Source of the DNA: Actinacidiphila acididurans | Lineage (GTDB): Bacteria; Actinomycetota; Actinomycetes; Streptomycetales; Streptomycetaceae | Length of the DNA: 64,000 bases | Assembly: GCF_016918855.1 (NCBI RefSeq) | Contig: NZ_JADKYB010000031.1 | Coordinates: forward strand, 33,717 to 97,716 | Direction of reading: 5' to 3' | Part shown: positions 25,820 to 32,960 of the stretch, piece after piece | Numbering within the stretch: the stretch's first letter is position 1 | How the letters are laid out: every line of letters starts with the position of its first letter | Translations under genes and position numbers: made by a program | The notes under the pieces: generated by a model | The model's database searches: none | The model's input: the letters and a program-made list of their open reading frames with translations, nothing else | What the model was told of the DNA's origin: nothing

Positions 25820-26755
25820 CTACCCGCCCGCGCCGCCGCGCACCGCGGCCGTCTCGTGCAGCAGCGTCAGGACGTGCCGCAGGTCGGGGCGTCGGGCGGT
25901 GCCGGTGCGCACGGCGGTGAAGACGGTACGGGTGACCGGCTCGGCCAGTGGGTGCAGGCTCAGTGGGGCGGACGTCTCGGGCAGGGCGAGGCGGGGCACC
26001 AGGGCCACACCGGCGCCGGCCGCGACGAGGGCGGTCAGCACGGAGAAGTCGCTGCTGCGGGCGCGGACGGCCGGCACGAAGCCGGCGGCTCCGCAGGCCC
26101 GCTGGATCATCTCGTAGCAGGAGGTCTCGGGGCCGGGGGTGAGCCAGGGGTCGCCGTCGAGGGCGGTGAGGTCCGCGGGTTCGCCCGGGCCGAGGCCGAG
26201 CCGGGCGGCACGGTCGGGGTGCAGGGCGAGCACCACGGGGTCCTGGAGCAGCACCTCGTGGTCACAGCCGGCCGGGAAGTCGCGCGGCAGCACCGTGTAG
26301 CCGTGCACCAGGGCGAGGTCGGTGTCGCGGCGGTGCAGGGCGGCGAGCGCGCGGTCGGGTTCCTGCTCGGTCAGGTGCAGGGCGATGCGGCGCCGGGCCG
26401 GGCCGTCCTCGGCCAGCCGCTGCCACAGCGGCGGGATCAGGGTGCGGGCGGCCGAGGCGAAGGCGGTGACGCGTACGGTCCCGGTCTCGCCGCCGCGCAG
26501 GGCGGCGAGGTCGGCCTCGGCGGCGGCCAGGTCGCCGAGCAGCACACCGGCGTGGGCGGCCAGCAGAGTGCCGGCCGGGGTCAGCCGCACGCTGCGGCCG
26601 TGCTTCTCGACCACCGGCAGCCCGGCCTCGCGTTCCAGGACGGCCAGTTGCTGGGAGACCGCGGGCGCGGTCAGGTGCAGGGCCGCCGCGGTGGCCGCGA
26701 CCGTGCCGTGGGTGGCCAGGTGGTGGAGGATCGCCAGGCGGCGGACGTCGAGCAT
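25820..26755 (-). CDS. LysR-family transcriptional regulator
   Basis: 311 residues: N-terminal winged helix MLDVRRLAILHHLATHGTVA / AAALHLTAPAVSQQLAVLER, then a LysR substrate-binding domain from ~90. It is divergent from the EamA transporter gene across 104 bp, the classic LysR arrangement in which the regulator controls its divergent neighbour. Candidate site CATGC-AAG-GCATG lies between them. Inducer unknown, probably the transporter's substrate. Confidence 0.93.
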   Translation of the reverse strand: MLDVRRLAILHHLATHGTVAATAAALHLTAPAVSQQLAVLEREAGLPVVEKHGRSVRLTPAGTLLAAHAGVLLGDLAAAEADLAALRGGETGTVRVTAFASAARTLIPPLWQRLAEDGPARRRIALHLTEQEPDRALAALHRRDTDLALVHGYTVLPRDFPAGCDHEVLLQDPVVLALHPDRAARLGLGPGEPADLTALDGDPWLTPGPETSCYEMIQRACGAAGFVPAVRARSSDFSVLTALVAAGAGVALVPRLALPETSAPLSLHPLAEPVTRTVFTAVRTGTARRPDLRHVLTLLHETAAVRGGAGG

Positions 26756-26783
26756 GCGTCCATGCTGGCGCCGGTCAGCCTCA

Positions 26784-26796
26784 CATGCAAGGCATG
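26784..26796. promoter_or_regulatory. Candidate LysR operator CATGC-AAG-GCATG
   Basis: A perfect 5-bp-arm palindrome about midway in the lysR/eamA divergent gap, with additional CATGC half-sites at 26753-26765. Matches the T-N11-A form only loosely. Confidence 0.45.
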
Positions 26797-26859
26797 CTTA
26801 CGGATCAGCCAAGAAAACATCACTGGACCTTCTGTGTCCGCGCGGCCAGCCTGAGGGGC

Positions 26860-27888
26860 ATGCCCTCGCGTACCTTCTCCCCCGGCTTCCTGTCCGCCCG
26901 GTTCCTGGCCCTGGCCGGCACCGCCGTGCTGTGGGCCTCAGCGTTTCCGGCCATCCGGGTCGCGGTGGACGGCCTGGGGGTGGCGGCGCTGTCCTTCCTG
27001 CGGCTGGCGTCTGCGGCGCTGGCCCTGCTCGCGGTCGGGCTCCGGTCGGGAATACGGCGGCCCGCGCGCGGTGATCTGCCGCTGATCGCGCTGTGCGGGG
27101 CCACCGGCATGACCGCGTATCAGGTGCTGCTGAACTGGGGCGAGGTGCATGTGCCGGCCGGCACCGCGAGCCTGATCGTGGCGAGCGCGCCGGTGTTCAG
27201 CGTGCTGCTCGGCGCCGCCTTCCTCGGCGAACGGCCCACCCGGCGGGTGGTCCTCGGCAGCATGGTGGCGCTCGGCGGATGCGCGGTGGTGGCGCTGGCC
27301 GGCGGGGCGGGCGGCTTCTCCGCGGGCGCGCTGATCGTGCTGGCCGCGGCCGTGGCGCAGGGCGTCTACCACGCGGCGACCAAGCCGCTGCTGCGGCGGT
27401 ACTCCGGCCTCGAGGTCGCCACCTACGCGATGACCGCGGGCCTGCTCCTCGCGCTGCCGCTGCTGCCCGCGGCGGTCCGGGCCACCGCGCACGCCCCGGC
27501 CGGCGCGCTGGGCGCCGCGGTCTACCTGGGGCTGCTGCCCTCGGCACTTGGCTTCGTGATCTGGGGGTACGCGGTGGCCCGGCTGCCGCTCGCGGTCTCC
27601 ACCGCGGCCCTGTACCTGGTGCCGCCGATCGCGCTGGTGGTGTCCTTCGTGTGGCTGTCGGAGGTACCCGGGGCCGTCGAACTGGCCGGCGGCGCCGTCA
27701 CCGTGGCGGGCGTGATCACCGTCAACCGCCGGCCGCGGCACTCCCCCGCGACCGGCACCGCGTCCAGTGCTCCCCCGGATCAGGAGCGGCCGCGGGCCGG
27801 GGAACGGGCCGGTGCCGCCGCCGCACCCGGGCCCGGGCGGGGGGACGGCGGCGGCACCGGTGACGGTCAGGCGACCGGGTTCCAGTAG
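26860..27888 (+). CDS. EamA/DMT-family transporter
   Basis: 342 residues with ten hydrophobic segments in two EamA repeats (LAGTAVLWASAFPAIRVAVD; VYLGLLPSALGFVIWGYAVA), the RhaT/YdcZ-like drug/metabolite transporter superfamily. ATG 26860 follows GAGGGG, and the upstream in-frame codons lie inside the operator region. The last ~55 residues are a disordered Pro/Gly/Ala-rich cytoplasmic tail. The 3' end overlaps the GH8 chitosanase gene (convergent) by 22 bp. Probably exports a metabolite sensed by the divergent LysR protein; substrate unknown. Confidence 0.9.
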   Translation: MPSRTFSPGFLSARFLALAGTAVLWASAFPAIRVAVDGLGVAALSFLRLASAALALLAVGLRSGIRRPARGDLPLIALCGATGMTAYQVLLNWGEVHVPAGTASLIVASAPVFSVLLGAAFLGERPTRRVVLGSMVALGGCAVVALAGGAGGFSAGALIVLAAAVAQGVYHAATKPLLRRYSGLEVATYAMTAGLLLALPLLPAAVRATAHAPAGALGAAVYLGLLPSALGFVIWGYAVARLPLAVSTAALYLVPPIALVVSFVWLSEVPGAVELAGGAVTVAGVITVNRRPRHSPATGTASSAPPDQERPRAGERAGAAAAPGPGRGDGGGTGDGQATGFQ

Positions 27889-29117
27889 TCGCCGGACATG
27901 ACCAGGTAGACCAGCATCTTGATCGTCTCGCCGTAGTAGGCGTCCCCGAACGGGTTGGTGCCGAGCTGCTTCCAGATCGCGTCGGTCCACGCCTGGTCGC
28001 CGGCGGCCATCGCGGCCGGGCCCGCCGCGTCGCCGGCCTCCTCGGCCTGGGTGTCGCCGGAGACATTGCCGTTCGCGCAGTTCAGCTTGATGTGCGGCTG
28101 GACCTTGGCGGGGTTGCCGCCGGACAGGGACTTCAGGCAGGCGGATTCCTTGACGGCGGTGGCGTAGGCGACCGCCGCCGTGCTCGAGCCGTTGACCAGG
28201 GCGTCGGTGCCCAGGTGCCAGGGCACGCGCAGGGAGTTGTAGCCGACGATGTTGTCCGGCTGGGACTCCTGGTAGTCGGCCGGGGCGGGCTTGGGGCTCG
28301 TGGTGTTGGCGTTCACCACGAAGTCCGACAGCAGCCCGGCGGAGGCGGAGTAGGCGCCGGTGAACTCGGAGATCACCGCCTCGGTGCGGGTGACCACCTT
28401 GTTCCAGTCGTGGGCGGTGTCGTAGGCGGCGAAGGCCCGCAGGTGGTCGAGCATCATGTCGGACGGCCGGGTGTCGGTGCCCGGGCCGTCGTCCTCGCAC
28501 TTCAGGTGGCCGTCGGAGGCCACGTCGTGGGCCCAGAAGGAGGCCAGCCACGCCTTGGCGTCGGCGGTGTAGCCGCCCCACTGCTTGTCGGCGAGGATCA
28601 GACCGTAGCCGATGTCGAGATCGCCGTCGGTGGCCGAGTCGGGGGTGCCGCTGTCGGCGTACGCGCAGCTCTTGCCGTCCAGTTGCCACTGCATGAGGCC
28701 GTCGGGGTCCTTGTGGTCCTTGACCAGTTGCCACAGGCCGTCGAACTCGGCCTTCGCGTTGGTGTCGTACCCGGCCATCAGCGGCACGATGTTCATGCCG
28801 TAGCCCTGGGCCTCGGAGACGGTGCCGTTGTTGGGCGCGTCGTCGTCGCCCTTGGTGGAGACGTAGTACTCGTTGGAGGCGCAGCCGTGCACCAGGTAGC
28901 TGCTCTTCCAGGAGTCGTATGCCTTCTGCACGGCGGCGTCGCGGCTGGCCTGACTCGCCGAGGGCAGCACGCCGACCTTGTAGCTGACGTGGGCCGGGAA
29001 CGGGTGGGCGGGGGTGGTGGCGGCACCGGCCGGGCCGCCGGTGCCGACCAGCAGGCCGGCCGCCGTGCAGCAGGCGGCGACCGCGAGGGCCGCCAGTGAC
29101 TTCACCGATCGTGACAT
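27867..29117 (-). CDS. Secreted GH8 chitosanase
   Basis: 416 residues. Sec signal peptide (SVKSLAALAVAACCTAAGLL, cleavage near AGAAT). GH8 (alpha/alpha)6 barrel: general acid Glu102 in NGTVSEAQGYGMNIVPLMAG and the family signature DSATDGDLDIGYGLILAD with catalytic Asp around 164-168. The lack of typical cellulase loops and sharing of the chitosanase operator with the GH75 gene favour chitosan as substrate, although GH8 also contains cellulases, lichenases and xylanases. AAGGAG precedes ATG 29117. Its 3' end overlaps the EamA gene by 22 bp. Confidence 0.88.
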   Translation of the reverse strand: MSRSVKSLAALAVAACCTAAGLLVGTGGPAGAATTPAHPFPAHVSYKVGVLPSASQASRDAAVQKAYDSWKSSYLVHGCASNEYYVSTKGDDDAPNNGTVSEAQGYGMNIVPLMAGYDTNAKAEFDGLWQLVKDHKDPDGLMQWQLDGKSCAYADSGTPDSATDGDLDIGYGLILADKQWGGYTADAKAWLASFWAHDVASDGHLKCEDDGPGTDTRPSDMMLDHLRAFAAYDTAHDWNKVVTRTEAVISEFTGAYSASAGLLSDFVVNANTTSPKPAPADYQESQPDNIVGYNSLRVPWHLGTDALVNGSSTAAVAYATAVKESACLKSLSGGNPAKVQPHIKLNCANGNVSGDTQAEEAGDAAGPAAMAAGDQAWTDAIWKQLGTNPFGDAYYGETIKMLVYLVMSGDYWNPVA

Positions 29118-29168
29118 CCGATCGCTCCTTGGCGCGTGGGGGGTGTGCGCGGATGATGTCCAGCGATA

Positions 29169-29228
29169 GTTAGGAAAGGTTCCTAACGTGCTGGCGTCCA
29201 GAGTGTTGCCCGACGACTCCCGCGTCAA
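29169..29228 (-). promoter_or_regulatory. GH8 chitosanase promoter with CsnR-like operator
   Basis: On the minus strand: TTGACG (29228-29223), 17-base spacer, CACTCT (29205-29200), then 12 bases later the perfect palindrome GTTAGGAA-N3-TTCCTAAC (29187-29169). Spacing and order match the GH75 promoter almost base for base. Confidence 0.85.
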
Positions 29229-29338
29229 GAGGTGTGCAGCCGGGGCCGACGGCGGCTGACATCGGAGTCGGGTACGACCTGGCGAGCGATGCCTTGACAG
29301 ACCGCACCGATGCTGATTCCTTGGGCTCAGCAAGCCGT

Positions 29339-29352
29339 ACCGAACGGTCGGT
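29339..29352. promoter_or_regulatory. PaaR/TetR-like operator ACCGA-ACGG-TCGGT
   Basis: A 5-bp-arm palindrome 42 bp before the PaaK-type gene. It differs by one base from ACCGACCGGTCGGT, the motif type bound by TetR-family phenylacetate and fatty-acid regulators (PaaR/PfmR) as I recall them. No such TetR gene lies in the window. Confidence 0.6.
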
Positions 29353-29394
29353 CGGCAACCTGGTCCGGTGTGCGGGACGCGAGGAGGCGGCGGC

Positions 29395-30729
29395 ATGGGC
29401 GGCGAGACGGCGCAGGCGGCACACCCGGGACCGGTCCCGTACGACCTGCTCGACCCGGCCGAGCGGCTGGACCGTGACGAGCTGCGGGCGCTCCAACTGG
29501 GCCGGCTGCGCCGGACCCTGCGGCTCGCGTACGACCATGTGGAGCTGTACCGGCGGAAGTTCGACGAGGCAGGGGTCGCCCCGGAGGACTGCCGCACCCT
29601 GGAGGACCTTTCACGGTTCCCGTTCACCACCAAGGCCGACGTGCGGGACAGTTACCCGTACGGCATGTTCGCCGTACCGGTCTCGCAGGTACGGCGGCTG
29701 CACGCGTCCAGCGGCACCACCGGGCTGCCCACCGTGGTCGGCTACACCGAGGGCGACCTGGAGACCTGGGCCCAGGTGGTGGCCCGGTCGATCCGGGCGG
29801 CAGGCGGCAGGCCCGGCGACAAGGTCCATGTCGCCTACGGATACGGGCTGTTCACCGGCGGGCTCGGGGCGCACTACGGCGCCGAGCGGGCCGGCTGCAC
29901 GGTGATACCCGCCTCCGGCGGCATGACGGCCCGTCAGGTGCGGCTGATCCAGGACCTGCGGCCGGAGATCATCATGGTGACCCCCTCCTACATGCTCACG
30001 CTGCTCGACGAGTTCGAGCGGCAGGGCGTCGACCCGCGCGGCACCTCACTGCGGGTGGGGATCTTCGGCGCCGAACCGTGGACGCAGGCCATGCGGGAGG
30101 AGATCGAGGAGCGGTTCGCGATCGACGCGGTGGATATCTACGGCCTGTCCGAGGTGATCGGCCCCGGGGTGGCGCAGGAGTGCGTGGAGACCAAGGACGG
30201 CCTGCACATCTGGGAGGACCACTTCTACCCGGAGGTGGTGGACCCGTTCACCGACGAGGTGCTGCCGCAGGGCGGCCACGGGGAGCTGGTGTTCACCTCG
30301 CTCACGAAGGAGGCGATGCCGGTGATCCGCTACCGCACCCGGGACCTGACCCGGCTGCTGCCGGGGACGGCGCGCCCGGCCTTCCGGCGGATGGAGAAGG
30401 TCACCGGCCGCTGCGACGACATGATCATCCTGCGCGGGGTCAATGTGTTCCCCGGCCAGATCGAGGAGATCGTGCTGCGCACTCCCGGGGTGGCCCCGCA
30501 CTTCCGGATCGAGCTGACCCGGCGCGGCCGGATGGACCACATGGCGGTCCAGGCCGAGGCCCGCGAGGACCTGACCGAGCCCGGCCCGCGCGCCGCGGCG
30601 GCGGCAGCCATCGCCCGGGGCATCAAGGACGGGATCGGCGTGAGCGTCGAGGTGTCGGTCGTGGACCCCGGCTCACTGGAGCGCTCGGTGGGCAAGATCC
30701 GCCGGGTGGCGGACCTGCGGGAGCGGTGA
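29395..30729 (+). CDS. paaK: Phenylacetate-CoA ligase
   Basis: 444 residues, the length of PaaK. AMP-binding P-loop LHASSGTTGLPTVVGYT (~100-117), VHVAYGYGLFTGGLGAHYGA and the hinge/adenylation motifs IYGLSEVIGPGVAQEC and RCDDMIILRGVNVFPGQIEE, with a final Lys in SVGKIRRV. It adenylates an aryl acid and transfers it to CoA; phenylacetate is the usual substrate, but stand-alone homologues can act on other aryl acids. No paaA-E ring-epoxidase genes are here. ATG 29395 follows GAGGAGG. The upstream palindrome suggests TetR control. The 3' end runs into a tandem-repeat array. Confidence 0.9.
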   Translation: MGGETAQAAHPGPVPYDLLDPAERLDRDELRALQLGRLRRTLRLAYDHVELYRRKFDEAGVAPEDCRTLEDLSRFPFTTKADVRDSYPYGMFAVPVSQVRRLHASSGTTGLPTVVGYTEGDLETWAQVVARSIRAAGGRPGDKVHVAYGYGLFTGGLGAHYGAERAGCTVIPASGGMTARQVRLIQDLRPEIIMVTPSYMLTLLDEFERQGVDPRGTSLRVGIFGAEPWTQAMREEIEERFAIDAVDIYGLSEVIGPGVAQECVETKDGLHIWEDHFYPEVVDPFTDEVLPQGGHGELVFTSLTKEAMPVIRYRTRDLTRLLPGTARPAFRRMEKVTGRCDDMIILRGVNVFPGQIEEIVLRTPGVAPHFRIELTRRGRMDHMAVQAEAREDLTEPGPRAAAAAAIARGIKDGIGVSVEVSVVDPGSLERSVGKIRRVADLRER

Positions 30730-31026
30730 GGTTCGCTGCGCGGCGGACGCGCCGGCCGGTGAACCTCGCCCGCATGACGGACATGCCGGACCGGTGGGGT
30801 TCGCTGCACGGCCGTCGCGCCGACCGGTGAACCTCGCCCGCATGACGGACATGCCGGACCGGTGGGGTTCGCTGCACGGCCGTCGCGCCGACCGGTGAAC
30901 CTCGCCCGCATGACGGATGTGCCGGACCGATGGTCCTCGCCCGCACGGCAGGCGCGCCCGACCGGTGAACCTCGCCCGCATGACGGATGTGCTGGACCGG
31001 TGGGGCTCGCCCGCACGGCCTCGGGA
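30727..31026. repeat. 68-bp tandem repeat array
   Basis: A partial unit starts at the paaK stop codon, followed by units beginning CCGGTGAACCTCGCCCGC at 30756, 30824, 30892 and 30962 (periods 68, 68, 70). The first two complete units are identical; the later ones diverge. Each unit carries GAACC and GGTTC segments about 30 bases apart that can pair. Open frames across it simply repeat the same peptide and are not credible genes. The remaining bases to 31154 show nothing else. Confidence 0.9.
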
Positions 31027-31154
31027 CGATGACCGACGCGGGCCGGGCTGCGCCCGGGCGGACACGCCGTACCGCAGCCGGGGACGCGTACAGGTGCGGG
31101 CGGTGGCCGTAGACGGCGCGCCGCCCGCTCCGTGCGGGGTCGGCCGATCCGGGG

Positions 31155-32387
31155 TCAGCCGATGTCGACCGGGCCGTCGGAGGCGCCCTTGCCCCCGGTG
31201 CCGTTGTCGCCGCCCTGGCCGCCGCCCTGACGTCCGGACTGGTCGGACGGGGTGATGTAGCCGCGCAGCGCGACCGCGGCGGAGGAACCCGGGGCGCCCT
31301 CGCCGTCGGTGGCGCCGAGGTTCTTGCGGACCGAGTCCAGGATGGTCAGACCCTGGCTGACCAGGCCCGCGGCCAGCTCACCGAGGCCGTCGGCGCCGTT
31401 GAGCACGTTGACGTTGGCGCCGTTCAGCCCGGCCGCCGCCTCCTTCACGATCTGCGGCAGCTGGTCGATGATCATCCGGTCCAGCGCCACCCGGTCGTGC
31501 GAGGCGGCAGCGGCGGCCTGGATGCGGATCCGCTCGGCCTCCGCGGCGGCCAGCACCCGGATCCGCTCCGCCTCGGCCTCGGCGGGCTTGACGATCTCCG
31601 CGACGAGCTGCTGCTGCCGCAGCTCGGCGGCCTTGAGCGCCAGCTCGGTCTGTGCGGCCAGCACCTCCTGCTGGGCGTGCGCCTGGGCCAGCGGGCCGGC
31701 CTGCGCGGCCTTGGCCTGCGCCCGGTCCACCTCGGCGTTGTACTCGGCCTGCACGACCGCGGTCTGCCGGGCGTACTCCGCCTGGTTGCGGGTCGCGGCC
31801 TGCTGGGCCTCGACGGCCGCCTGGGTGGCCTGGGCCTGGGCGATCTGAGCCTGCCGCTGGATGGCGGCCTTGTGCGGCTGCGACATCGCGGCGATGTAGC
31901 CGGTGTCGCCGTCGTCGATGGACTGGATCTGCAGCGAGTCGACGATCAGCCCGATCTTGGCCATCTCCGACTTGGAGGTCTCCAGCACCTCCGAGGCGAG
32001 TTTCTGCCGTTCGGTGACGATCTCCTCGACCGTCATCGAGCCGATGATCGCCCGCAGGTGGCCGGCGAAGATCCGGCCGGTCAGGATCGCCATCTGGTCC
32101 TGGTCGGACAGGAAGCGCTGCCCGGCGTTGACGATGCTCTCGTGGTCGTTGCCGACCTTGAAGGCGATGACGGCCTTGACCGTCAGGGTGATGCCCTGCT
32201 TGGTCACGCACTTCTCGGCGACCTCGGCCTCGTTCATCGCCAGGGTCAGGAACCGGGTCTTGCGGAATATCGGCAGCACGAACTTGCCGTGACCGGTCAC
32301 GACACGGAACGGAGCGCCCCCGAGGCCTCGCTGACCGCCCGAGATCAGCATCGCCTCGTCGGGCGCGGGAACGCGGTAACCGAACAT
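31155..32387 (-). CDS. Flotillin-like SPFH protein
   Basis: 410 residues. SPFH/band-7 domain ~1-170 (VPAPDEAMLISGGQ, TLTVKAVIAFKVGND, GHLRAIIGSMTVEEIVTERQ), then an Ala/Gln/Glu-rich coiled coil (~175-300) with AEAERIRVLAAAEAERIRI, and a Gly-rich tail. Flotillins scaffold ordered membrane microdomains and membrane stress functions. AAGGAGACAGAGG precedes ATG 32387. It follows a small OB-fold gene with 36 bp between, reproducing the common flotillin/NfeD partnership. The N-terminus lacks an obvious membrane helix, so attachment is probably peripheral. Confidence 0.93.
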   Translation of the reverse strand: MFGYRVPAPDEAMLISGGQRGLGGAPFRVVTGHGKFVLPIFRKTRFLTLAMNEAEVAEKCVTKQGITLTVKAVIAFKVGNDHESIVNAGQRFLSDQDQMAILTGRIFAGHLRAIIGSMTVEEIVTERQKLASEVLETSKSEMAKIGLIVDSLQIQSIDDGDTGYIAAMSQPHKAAIQRQAQIAQAQATQAAVEAQQAATRNQAEYARQTAVVQAEYNAEVDRAQAKAAQAGPLAQAHAQQEVLAAQTELALKAAELRQQQLVAEIVKPAEAEAERIRVLAAAEAERIRIQAAAAASHDRVALDRMIIDQLPQIVKEAAAGLNGANVNVLNGADGLGELAAGLVSQGLTILDSVRKNLGATDGEGAPGSSAAVALRGYITPSDQSGRQGGGQGGDNGTGGKGASDGPVDIG

Positions 32388-32423
32388 CCTCTGTCTCCTT
32401 CTTCTGCACGCATATTGCGCGGC

Positions 32424-32657
32424 TCAGCCGGCCGGCGCGTCCAGGGGGTCCCCCCACGCGATGACGTCGACCTGACGCGCGCCGCGCGATTCGACCACCA
32501 GGACCGTGGCCCCCTTGGACAGGGGCTGCTCGGACCAGGCGAGGAAGGTTTCGGTCCCGCCTCTGACACTCACGAGGACCTCGCCGGGGCCGGCCGGTCC
32601 GCGCGTGCCGATGAGCAGTTCCCCCGTGCGGCCGATCACGGCATCGTCCCGTGCCAT
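32424..32657 (-). CDS. Small NfeD-like OB-fold protein
   Basis: 77 residues, all beta in character: VIGRTGELLIGTRGPAGPGE, VLVSVRGGTETFLAWSEQPL, KGATVLVVESRGARQVDV. This fits the soluble C-terminal OB domain of NfeD proteins, which pair with flotillins. It lacks the transmembrane part of full NfeD. ATG 32657 with GAGGGG upstream; first gene of a two-gene operon with the flotillin. Confidence 0.8.
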   Translation of the reverse strand: MARDDAVIGRTGELLIGTRGPAGPGEVLVSVRGGTETFLAWSEQPLSKGATVLVVESRGARQVDVIAWGDPLDAPAG

Positions 32658-32960
32658 CAACGGCCGCCCCTCGTCGTGTTCCGGTTGTTTACCGACCCCG
32701 ACCATCCTCCCACTCGCAGGGCCCGGGCGATCACCCTTGTCGCTGACGAATACGCAGCCGGACGGCCCGCGGTTCCGCCTCCGACCAGGCCCGAAAAGCA
32801 CCCCGGGAGCGGGCCGCGGAATGATCCGGGGACCTGCGTCGGTTCGAGTGACCAAGACACCCGTGCACCCCAGGAGTGTCCGCACTACGGTTCGACGCGC
32901 CGTTCGCGGGCGCGTCGTGCCAAGGTGTGGGCTACAAGAGGTGAAGTGCAGGGAGGCTCG
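32658..32960. other. Divergent promoter region with a 9-bp hairpin
   Basis: 303 bp between the OB-fold gene (minus) and nhaA (plus). CGACGCGCC / GGCGCGTCG (32893-32901, 32909-32917) is a perfect stem with a 7-base loop about 45 bp before the nhaA start; it could be an operator or a 5'-leader structure. No gene is apparent. Confidence 0.5.

Noticed and set aside
28092..29099. Long plus-strand frame across the GH8 gene
   Set aside because: Val/Gly-rich antisense artefact; the minus strand has a signal peptide and both GH8 signatures.
30727..31026. CRISPR array
   Set aside because: The units are contiguous near-identical 68-70 bp repeats without unique spacers, and no cas genes are near.
30330..31065. 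Several overlapping minus-strand frames with repeated peptides
   Set aside because: They merely translate the 68-bp tandem DNA repeat and the paaK antisense strand, with no starts or family features.
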